Assembly: GCA_013214575.1 (NCBI GenBank)
Contig: JABSSD010000038.1
Location: 1-47,969 of the forward strand
DNA length: 47,969 nucleotides
Reading direction: 5' to 3'
Source: Paracoccaceae bacterium
GTDB taxonomy: Bacteria; Pseudomonadota; Alphaproteobacteria; Rhodobacterales; Rhodobacteraceae
Positions 9,088-16,169 of this stretch are shown here, one piece after another. The notes below the pieces were generated by a model that made no database searches, had not been told where the DNA came from, and saw nothing but the letters and a program-made list of their open reading frames with translations. The translations under genes and the position numbers were made by a program. Every line of letters starts with the position of its first letter. Positions within the stretch are counted from its first letter, which is position 1.

Positions 9088-9945
9088 TCAGACCAGCGCT
9101 TCTTTGGCCAAAGCCATTGATGCATCCAATTTGGCTTTGCGTTCTTTATAATCCGCCTGAATTTCTGTTTTACGCTTTTTGAATTTCTCACGGGTGTTGT
9201 CCGCAGCGGTGGAGATCTGCTGGTCAATGGCCTCCAAGCGGGCGCCAGCCTCGCGGTCAAGCTCATCCAGGCGATGGGTGATTTTGCTGCGGGACTCCGT
9301 CATTTTCACTTTTGCCGCATCAATTTTATCGTGGATAGCCTTCTTGGTAGCCTCCGACGATTGCGCCATCTCTTCGTTAAGGTCGGCGATCTCGCGGTCC
9401 AGTTCGGCCATTTCAGTCTCAAACTGCTCGTCGATCGCATCCACCCGCAGCTTGCGAAACACGGTGCCCCCGGCGCTGGCCATTTGAACGTCCAGAGGCG
9501 AGGTCCAGACTTCATCCACCGAAGCAATAAGACATGATTTCCCCGGCAGCAGCTCCAGGCTGACCTGATCGAGCATCTCGGAATCGATGCCAGCAACCCA
9601 AAGATCGCGGTACATGCCAAACATGCCACCCGTCAGCGACCCGGCGGCCAGGCCAGTTGCCGCAGCAGAGGCCGCAGCTGCCGAACCAGCCAAGACAGCG
9701 CCTGAGGCCACGGCAACCGGTCCAGCGAGCACCCCGACGACACCGCCAAGGATCAAGCCAAAGGCCGTGCCTATAGGACCTTCGTCGTCGAACTTTTTGG
9801 TTTCGACCTTGCCCTCTTGATCTTTGCCGATCACGGCGGCGGCATAGACCGCCAACTCGCCGTTCCGGTGCAGGTCTCGCAGCGCGGTTTCACCCTTGTA
9901 GGCTGCTTCTTCTGTATCAAACACGACAGCGATAAATTTTTCCAT
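9088..9945 (-). CDS. DUF1269 membrane protein with long C-terminal coiled coil
   Basis: A 285-residue protein. Residues 1-65 form the small alpha/beta domain typical of DUF1269 (FIAVVFDTEEAAYKGETALR), residues about 66-110 are a Gly/Ala-rich hydrophobic hairpin, and residues about 115-165 continue the DUF1269 fold. From about 175 to the end it is a highly charged coiled coil with Glu/Asp/Lys heptads. DUF1269 proteins are usually near 160 residues, so the extra coiled coil of about 110 residues is an unusual extension. GGAG precedes the ATG by six bases. It lies 59 bp after the neuromedin-U-like gene and could share its transcript. Function unknown; an inner-membrane protein with a cytoplasmic coiled-coil arm is the likely topology. 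Confidence 0.75.
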   Translation of the reverse strand: MEKFIAVVFDTEEAAYKGETALRDLHRNGELAVYAAAVIGKDQEGKVETKKFDDEGPIGTAFGLILGGVVGVLAGPVAVASGAVLAGSAAAASAAATGLAAGSLTGGMFGMYRDLWVAGIDSEMLDQVSLELLPGKSCLIASVDEVWTSPLDVQMASAGGTVFRKLRVDAIDEQFETEMAELDREIADLNEEMAQSSEATKKAIHDKIDAAKVKMTESRSKITHRLDELDREAGARLEAIDQQISTAADNTREKFKKRKTEIQADYKERKAKLDASMALAKEALV

Positions 9946-10004
9946 GGGGGGCTCCTTCTTGGCTTGGAAGTGAAGTTTGAAACGTCAGTATCTCAGGTAG
10001 TATT

Positions 10005-10805
10005 TTACGCATCGGGGAGAAATTGCATGTTCAGGGCCATGTAGATCTGCCATTTCGGCAGGCCACTGCCGCGAGTGAACACCGAGTATTGTGGTTCGAC
10101 AAAGAAGTTGAATACCGTGTTTCCACGTTTACTGACCTTACCCAGACGAAGGCCAAGCGGCACCGAATAACTGTCATTGGCAAAGTTGTACGACCAAATC
10201 GGGGCCGCTCCAGTGTAGTATCCTTTGCCCATTTGGTAAAAGACAAACGGCTGTACTGCTCCCAGATTGGCGCGGGGGCGGCCATTGGTATCACCAATGC
10301 CGCTGCGCCAGGTCAACAGGTAGCCATATTGGACCAGCGGTGACTTGGCGTTGAAGTAGACGTTGGCCAATCCCAACTGCCATTGGTCGGCGCCAAGTCT
10401 GCTGTCGCTTGCCGTTGGTGCAACCACCTGCGGGCCGATGGCAAAGCTTACACCTGGTTTGCCCACATCGATCTGGTATGCCGCAAAAATATCAAAATCA
10501 CCAACGCCATTGATTTTTTGTCCACCGGTTCCGACGGGAAACGAATTGAACGGCAAAGATGCACGGATTAACCAGTTTGAATTGCCGATGGTTACTGGTT
10601 GGGCATACCGCAACACGAACTGATTTCCGGTAGAGCCTCCGCCGCCGGTAAACTCACCGATGTAGTAATTTTGAATGTTGAATGCCTTGATGTCAGCCAG
10701 CGGATTGTTTGCCTGCGCAGCATCCGAGGCCGCGTCGGATTGCGCAGCGCTGGCCAGACACAGCATCGCGGCACTTATAACTGTCATCAAGAACGGTTTA
10801 ATCAT
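10005..10805 (-). CDS. Exported neuromedin-U-like beta-barrel protein
   Basis: A 266-residue protein with a signal peptide (MIKPFLMTVISAAMLCLASA) followed by alternating aromatic beta-strand segments such as NQFVLRYAQPV, NWLIRASLPF and NFFVEPQYSVF, and ending near QIYMALNMQF. This matches proteins annotated in proteobacteria as neuromedin U, small outer-membrane barrels of unknown role, possibly porin-like. The chosen ATG at 10805 has GGAGAAGG just upstream; the longer frame to 10943 runs back into the preceding phosphatase gene and lacks a signal. It follows the phosphatase by 49 bp on the same strand, so the two are likely cotranscribed. Confidence 0.72.
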   Translation of the reverse strand: MIKPFLMTVISAAMLCLASAAQSDAASDAAQANNPLADIKAFNIQNYYIGEFTGGGGSTGNQFVLRYAQPVTIGNSNWLIRASLPFNSFPVGTGGQKINGVGDFDIFAAYQIDVGKPGVSFAIGPQVVAPTASDSRLGADQWQLGLANVYFNAKSPLVQYGYLLTWRSGIGDTNGRPRANLGAVQPFVFYQMGKGYYTGAAPIWSYNFANDSYSVPLGLRLGKVSKRGNTVFNFFVEPQYSVFTRGSGLPKWQIYMALNMQFLPDA

Positions 10806-10854
10806 CGGCCTTCTCCAGGTGGTCTTAGTTTCATCTCTTGCGGGCAGATCGTGC

Positions 10855-12558
10855 CTACTCGGGGAGGGCTTCTGGCAGCGGGATACCTGTCGCGCCTGAC
10901 GGCAGTTTGGTTCCCAGGTAGATTGCAAGTGTTGGCGCAACATCGACCGTCTCGACCCTCCGCGAGACAGCGCGCGCGGCGATGCCAGGACCGGCGATCA
11001 TCAACGGCACGTGGGTGTCGTAGGTCCAGGGCGACCCATGTGCCGAGGCGACCGTCAGCCCGTCAAAATCAGCGACAAACCAATGCGGTTCAAACACCAC
11101 ATAGATATCGCCGGATCTGTCTGGATGAAAATTCGCCAACACGGCCTCGCTGATCTTGGTGCGCGCAAACGCCCCGGCTCGCAGGGCGGAACTGCTTACC
11201 GCATAGGCGATCCCCGGCAGGGTCTGCAGTTCCTCGGCAACGGCGGCTTCTACCGTTGCAAGATCAAGGCCCCGTTCAGAGATCAATTTTTGGTTCAGGT
11301 AGATATACGGGTTTGAGAAGTTCAGGATCAGATCGCGGGAGGCCCCAAAATCGGCTTGCAGGCGGACAAATCCCGGTTCGGTGTCGACCCGGTCAAAGCT
11401 GAACAATCCGGCCTCGATCCCTAGGGTGGCCAGATAGTCCGGATGCTCGGGCGCTCCGTGATCTGCCGACAAGACGATCAGTGTTTTGTCCAGTCCAACA
11501 CGCCCGTCGACATAGGACAGCAGGTCGGCGATGTGGCGGTCCAGCCGGGCAAAATTGTCCTCGGCCTCCAAACTTGAAGGGCCAAACATATGACCAACGT
11601 AATCAGTGGAGGACAGGCTGACTGACAAATAATCCGGCACCGTGTCTTGCCCCAGGTCTTCGGCCTCGATCAGTGCCTTGGCAAAATCCACCGTGATCGC
11701 GTCCCCTGCCGGGCTGAGGGTCAGAAATGTGGTGAAATACTTACTGTCGGCAGGACCCCAATCATGTGGAAATATGCGGCCAAATCCTGGCAGCTCGACT
11801 TCCCAGGGTTGATCATCCCGGTCCGCAAATGCGTAGGACTTATTGTCCCCCAGCAGGGTCCAGCTCTGGTTGGCGTAAGAGGAAACCATCCCCTTGGCTT
11901 GCCAAGCTAATACCCAGGCCGGATAGTCGTCGCGATAAAACGTACTGGTGACAAACCGGCCTTCGGCTTTGGAGAACCAATAGGCCTGTCCAGCATGACC
12001 AGCCATCGCAATGGCGCCGCGATCCTTTACCGATACCCCAAAGATTTTTGCGGCCGGACCAAAATGCAGGGCAATTTCATCGGAGAGTGTCGAACTGATG
12101 ATGTTGCGGGGAGATCGCCCATCGGTTGTCGCCGCACGTTGCGTCGGGTCAATCTCGGTTGTGGCGTCAATCCCGGCAGCGCCGACAAGCGGGTAATCCG
12201 GATCCTGCACGTTGTAGAACTGGATCCCAGTTTTGCGATCGAACCATAGGTTGGCAACCATGCCGTGGATGGCTGGGTCGGTTCCGGTTGAGAGAGTGGT
12301 GTGGCCGACAATTGTCTCGTTGTTTGCATGCCGATGATGCGCATTCATGAAAGCGACCCCAGTCTCTTGCAGATAGCGGAAGCCGCCCGCACCGATATGC
12401 GCACTGTATCTGTCAATGAAGTCCCCACGTAGCTGGTCCACAGTGATCTGCAGTACCAACCGGGGTTTTTCCAACGCGGCGAGCGCCGCTGGTATCAAGA
12501 CTGCCAGGCACAAAGCAACTGCGCCAGAAACTGAGGACATATTGGAGTACCGGGACAT
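10855..12558 (-). CDS. Periplasmic alkaline-phosphatase-superfamily enzyme (PafA/NPP type)
   Basis: A 567-residue protein with an N-terminal signal peptide and the type I phosphodiesterase/phosphatase fold. The first metal ligand is in LQITVDQLRGDF (D41), and the nucleophile is the Thr in VGHTTLSTG (about T87) followed by DPAIHGMV, as in PafA-like phosphatases. Later metal sites appear as LSSTDYVGHMFGP and LSADHGAPEHPDYL. It should hydrolyse phosphate monoesters or diesters in the periplasm. ATG 12558 was chosen because GGAGAG lies six bases upstream; another ATG five codons earlier has no site. It is followed by the neuromedin-U-like gene, suggesting uptake or surface scavenging linked to phosphate (inference). 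Confidence 0.85.
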   Translation of the reverse strand: MSRYSNMSSVSGAVALCLAVLIPAALAALEKPRLVLQITVDQLRGDFIDRYSAHIGAGGFRYLQETGVAFMNAHHRHANNETIVGHTTLSTGTDPAIHGMVANLWFDRKTGIQFYNVQDPDYPLVGAAGIDATTEIDPTQRAATTDGRSPRNIISSTLSDEIALHFGPAAKIFGVSVKDRGAIAMAGHAGQAYWFSKAEGRFVTSTFYRDDYPAWVLAWQAKGMVSSYANQSWTLLGDNKSYAFADRDDQPWEVELPGFGRIFPHDWGPADSKYFTTFLTLSPAGDAITVDFAKALIEAEDLGQDTVPDYLSVSLSSTDYVGHMFGPSSLEAEDNFARLDRHIADLLSYVDGRVGLDKTLIVLSADHGAPEHPDYLATLGIEAGLFSFDRVDTEPGFVRLQADFGASRDLILNFSNPYIYLNQKLISERGLDLATVEAAVAEELQTLPGIAYAVSSSALRAGAFARTKISEAVLANFHPDRSGDIYVVFEPHWFVADFDGLTVASAHGSPWTYDTHVPLMIAGPGIAARAVSRRVETVDVAPTLAIYLGTKLPSGATGIPLPEALPE

Positions 12559-12771
12559 GGGACTCTCCGACATTTTGGGAGATTACGACACCCTCCCTGG
12601 GAAAATTGTTTACCGAATCGCTGAATTCCAGACCTCTGCTGAACCGGCACCGGCTAAACCGAACCAACCGGGGCCAACAGCCTCAGGTGATCAACACCTG
12701 GACCCGCGTTAGGATGCCACCGGTGCAAATGAGGCGTTGAGGATAAATCTGCCCACCCTGAGGATGCCAGT

Positions 12772-12807
12772 AAGTGGCGCCACGCGGACTAGAGCGCAGC
12801 GCCACTT
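12772..12807. terminator. Possible bidirectional terminator hairpin
   Basis: A perfect 9-bp inverted repeat, AAGTGGCGC at 12772-12780 and GCGCCACTT at 12799-12807, is separated by 18 bases and followed on the plus strand by TTG, giving a short T run. It sits just downstream of the minus-strand sulfatase gene, but the U-rich tail on that strand is poor. A second smaller hairpin, CAGGTG-ATCAA-CACCTG, lies at about 12685-12701. Both fit transcription end points but the evidence is structural only. Confidence 0.4.
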
Positions 12808-12829
12808 TTGAATGGTCAGCAATGCTTGT

Positions 12830-14419
12830 CTATTTGCTGCCGTTATTCTCAGCCATTACCTCCATAACTTGGTCGATGGAAAAGCTGGCCGGTTTCTGGC
12901 GTGGTGGAAATTCCTGGAACGTTGCCAGGAACTGCCCCACATATTTCTGGGCCGGCACCAGGAGAAAGACGCGGTCAATCATCCAGTCGAAATAGGTGTT
13001 TGACGTCAGATGCGCTTGCTCGAACGGGTCACGGCGCAAGTTGGTCATTAAGGGAACCCGCAACGCTGTCCACGGCTCGATCCAGGCCCGCAAAGTATAG
13101 ACAGCCTTCTGCTCCATGAAGATCAATTTCCAATCATCATAGCGCAGAGCCGTCAGCTCACCGGTGTCCGCGAAATAGAAGATTTCGTGACGCGGGCCTT
13201 TTTCGACCTCGCCGGTCAGAACCGGAAGGAAGTTGTAGCCATCCAGATGCACCTTGTACTCGCGGCCAATGGCCTGAACGCCACCTTCCAGCAGTTGTTC
13301 CTTGATGGAGCTGTTTCCGGCTACTGCCAGGAAAGTCGGCAACCAGTCCATGTGGTGCATGATCTCGTTGGACACGCTGCCAGCCTCAATTTGATCCGGC
13401 CAGCGCACCATTGACGGCACCCTCCAGCCACCTTCCCAGTTGGTGTTTTTCTCGCTGTAGAACGGGCTGGTGGCGGCATCGGGCCATGTATTCTTGTGTG
13501 GGCCATTGTCAGTCGAGTACTGCACCAGCGTATTGTCGGCGATCCCCAGGTCATCCAAAAGGTCCAGCAACTGTCCCACATGCATGTCATGTTCAATCAT
13601 CCCGTCGCCATAGGCGTCTTGGCCGGAAATTCCGAAATTCGCGGGCTTTACGTGGGTGCGAAAATGCATCCGGGTGCCATTCCACCAGACGTAAAATGGC
13701 TTGCCCTGATCATTTGCCCGCTTGATAAAGTCGATAGCCGCGGCGATGGTCTCATCATCAACAGTTTCCATCCGCTTTTTGGTCAGTGGGCCGGTGTCTT
13801 CAATTGCGCCATCCGCCGAGGACTTGATGACGCCCCGTGGACCAAAGGTCTCAAGAAATGTACGGCCATCCGCCATTACTGTATCGCCCGGATAGTCGCG
13901 GTTTTCGGGCTCTTCTTCAGCGTTCAGATGATAGAGATTGCCAAAAAACTCATCAAATCCGTGATTGGTGGGCAGCATGGCATCCTGGTCGCCAAGATGG
14001 TTCTTGCCAAACTGGCCCGTTACGTAGCCTTCGGCCTTGAGCAGTCCGGCAATGGTCGGGTCTTCTATCTGTATGCCAAGATCAGCCCCAGGCAATCCCA
14101 CTTTGGAGAGACCGGTGCGATAAACCGACTGGCCCATGATATAGGAAGACCGCCCGGCGGTGCAGGACTGCTCGCCGTAGTAGTCGGTAAAGATCATGCC
14201 CTCTTTGGCGACCCGGTCGATATTGGGTGTGCGGTACCCCATCAGACCCATTGTGTAGGCGGATATATTGGATTGACCGATGTCATCGCCCCAAATCACC
14301 AGTATGTTTGGCTTGTCCTGTGCCAGGGCCGGCATGGCCAGCAAAGTTGCCATGGCAACACCTGCAATTCGAAGTGGTAGTTTCCGCAGTCGAGAAAAAC
14401 TCATACTCATAAGGGGCAT
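12830..14419 (-). CDS. Exported arylsulfatase-type sulfatase
   Basis: A 529-residue type I sulfatase with a signal peptide ending AMPALAQ. The activating motif CTAGRSSYIMG is at residues 86-96, where C86 should be converted to formylglycine and R90 is part of the signature. Metal-binding D45 and D46 lie in VIWGDDIG, and a further site appears as QYSTDNGPHKN. The enzyme should cleave sulfate esters in the periplasm. The ATG has AAAGGA eight bases upstream. No formylglycine-generating enzyme or anaerobic maturase is present in the window, so activation must depend on a gene elsewhere. Downstream hairpins at 12685-12807 separate it from the phosphatase operon. Confidence 0.9.
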   Translation of the reverse strand: MPLMSMSFSRLRKLPLRIAGVAMATLLAMPALAQDKPNILVIWGDDIGQSNISAYTMGLMGYRTPNIDRVAKEGMIFTDYYGEQSCTAGRSSYIMGQSVYRTGLSKVGLPGADLGIQIEDPTIAGLLKAEGYVTGQFGKNHLGDQDAMLPTNHGFDEFFGNLYHLNAEEEPENRDYPGDTVMADGRTFLETFGPRGVIKSSADGAIEDTGPLTKKRMETVDDETIAAAIDFIKRANDQGKPFYVWWNGTRMHFRTHVKPANFGISGQDAYGDGMIEHDMHVGQLLDLLDDLGIADNTLVQYSTDNGPHKNTWPDAATSPFYSEKNTNWEGGWRVPSMVRWPDQIEAGSVSNEIMHHMDWLPTFLAVAGNSSIKEQLLEGGVQAIGREYKVHLDGYNFLPVLTGEVEKGPRHEIFYFADTGELTALRYDDWKLIFMEQKAVYTLRAWIEPWTALRVPLMTNLRRDPFEQAHLTSNTYFDWMIDRVFLLVPAQKYVGQFLATFQEFPPRQKPASFSIDQVMEVMAENNGSK

Positions 14420-14569
14420 AAGCCGGGTCCTTTATCTAAAGTTACAAACGGGATCTAAAATTGGGAATATTCTTAGGTAGGGCGCGGGGCTGTATTTGGT
14501 ACATTTGCAGCGCATCTTTTGTATTTCTCGCATTCTGATGCTCAAAATGAGACCGCTTGGGGAGGTGTC
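14420..14569. promoter_or_regulatory. Divergent intergenic region
   Basis: This gap separates the minus-strand sulfatase from the plus-strand AI-2E gene and must contain both promoters or at least that of the sulfatase. No operator, terminator or clear sigma-70 pair could be recognised. Confidence 0.3.
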
Positions 14570-14788
14570 ATGGTTCGAGTTGCGATCTATATATTAGCCT
14601 CACTGAACGACCCTCAGGCACAGCGGGAGGCAGCGTTGCTGTTGCTGGTCGCTCAATTCGGACGCTGCTTGGCGTGGGTCTTCCATGGCGGTTCCACAAG
14701 GGGCTTTCAGCGAGAATGCATGGCGTTTCGCGTGTCTTGTGATAGCAATATTGATCAGATGCCAAAGGACGATCCAGATGGAATTTGA
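14570..14788 (+). CDS. Possible small leader ORF before the second AI-2E gene
   Basis: A 72-codon frame beginning at ATG 14570 with GGGAGG four bases upstream. It ends inside the start of the AI-2E gene, overlapping it by 11 bp, an arrangement that would allow translational coupling. The first half is hydrophobic (VAIYILASLNDPQAQ, then ALLLLVAQFG) and the second half is not distinctive. No known family. The good ribosome binding site is the only real support, so it may be spurious. Confidence 0.22.
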   Translation: MVRVAIYILASLNDPQAQREAALLLLVAQFGRCLAWVFHGGSTRGFQRECMAFRVSCDSNIDQMPKDDPDGI

Positions 14789-16076
14789 AACTTCGACTGA
14801 TGCTACGGAAGCCAATCAATCGGCCAAAACTTCTCGATCTGTTGTGGCCTTGATATCTCTTGCGACAGCGACCCTGATTGTCACTTTCGCCTTCTTCGAA
14901 ATCATACGCCCGTTCTTGAGCGCGCTGGTTCTTGCAGCGATCTGCTCGGTACTCGTCCAACCGCTCTACCGCGCGGTTCTTGCTCGTGTCGGCAATCGAA
15001 GTGGGTTGGCCAGCACGATCACGGTGCTGATGGGAATTGTCATTGTGATCGGCCCGCTTATCGGCATTGCATATCTCGCGACAACCCAAGCTTCGGGGTT
15101 GATGGAGGGAGCCGACCAGCTATTGGACAATCTATCGGAAGACGTTGAGGCACTGAAACTAGGCACATTCGATTTTCCGGAGTGGATGCCGTTTCGTCAG
15201 GACCTTACCGAAGCGGGTCCACAGATCGTTGAAAAAGTGGAGCAAATGCTGGGCAGCATCGCCTCGTTTCTGGCCTCGTCACTGTCTGGCCTGACCAACG
15301 GAACGGCCAGCTTTTTCCTGGGCCTGTTTACCTTTCTGTATGCAATGTTCTTTTTCCTGCCGATGAAAACTTCGGCTTTTCGACCCGTCCTTGCGAACAC
15401 AGGGCTGGGCGTTGAGCTGCAGGAGAAGCTGAATGAAAGGATTGTTTCGGTCAGCCGCGCGACGATCAAGGGCACGTTGCTTATTGGCGTGATCCAAGGG
15501 GCTCTTGGCGGTTTTGGGTTCTGGATGGCCGGGATCGAAGGGGCGGCTTTCTGGAGCGTGATCATGGCCATCGCAGCGGCCATTCCGGGTTTGGGGGCCA
15601 CCGCGGTTGTGATCGGCGGCGCGATCTATCTGGCGATACAAGGTGCAATGACCACCGCCATTGGCCTGGCTCTTTGGGCGGTTCTGGTTGTGGGCACCAT
15701 CGACAACATCCTGCGCCCGACACTTGTTGGTCGGGATGCCCAGATGTCTGATCTGATGATATTTGTGAGCACTTTAGGTGGTCTTGCAATGTTCGGCGTA
15801 TCGGGGTTGATTTTTGGTCCGGTAGTCGCCGGTTTGTTCATCACAATTTGGCACGCGGTGGCGGAGACCTCACTGCGATTTGACCGCGGCAAGAACAAAC
15901 CGCAAGTTGCCGATGGGGGCGATGAACTGCAGAAATCAGAACCTGGTCAGGGTTCCGGCGAAGATCCTCAAAATAAACGATCTTTTTCGGTTGCCCTGTC
16001 CAAAGCCGAGCTTGATGCCGAAGTAGAGGTGCTGAAGCGCGCATTCAGCGAGAACAAGCCTGAGGGACCCAAATAA
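14778..16076 (+). CDS. AI-2E family transporter (second of two)
   Basis: A 432-residue PF01594 membrane protein. N-terminal paired helices (SLATATLIVTFAFFEIIRPF), a soluble loop with ASGLMEGADQLLDNLSEDVE, and C-terminal helices with the conserved AIAAAIPGLGATAVVIGGAI and NILRPTLVGRDAQMSDLMI. A hydrophilic tail of about 65 residues follows the last helix. ATG 14778 was chosen for the AAAGGA about eight bases upstream; the frame is open 31 codons further but without a site. It is not closely similar to the AI-2E protein at 6.4-7.6 kb, so it is not a recent duplicate. It converges on the AsmA gene. Transported molecule unknown. Confidence 0.88.
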   Translation: MEFETSTDATEANQSAKTSRSVVALISLATATLIVTFAFFEIIRPFLSALVLAAICSVLVQPLYRAVLARVGNRSGLASTITVLMGIVIVIGPLIGIAYLATTQASGLMEGADQLLDNLSEDVEALKLGTFDFPEWMPFRQDLTEAGPQIVEKVEQMLGSIASFLASSLSGLTNGTASFFLGLFTFLYAMFFFLPMKTSAFRPVLANTGLGVELQEKLNERIVSVSRATIKGTLLIGVIQGALGGFGFWMAGIEGAAFWSVIMAIAAAIPGLGATAVVIGGAIYLAIQGAMTTAIGLALWAVLVVGTIDNILRPTLVGRDAQMSDLMIFVSTLGGLAMFGVSGLIFGPVVAGLFITIWHAVAETSLRFDRGKNKPQVADGGDELQKSEPGQGSGEDPQNKRSFSVALSKAELDAEVEVLKRAFSENKPEGPK

Positions 16077-16169
16077 GACCAGAGCGCCTGACGCCCTCGG
16101 CCTTCCAGGCATTTAATGAGGAATTTACCGTTGGAGGAGACCTTTCGGGTGGCAATCCGGCACCGCCAG

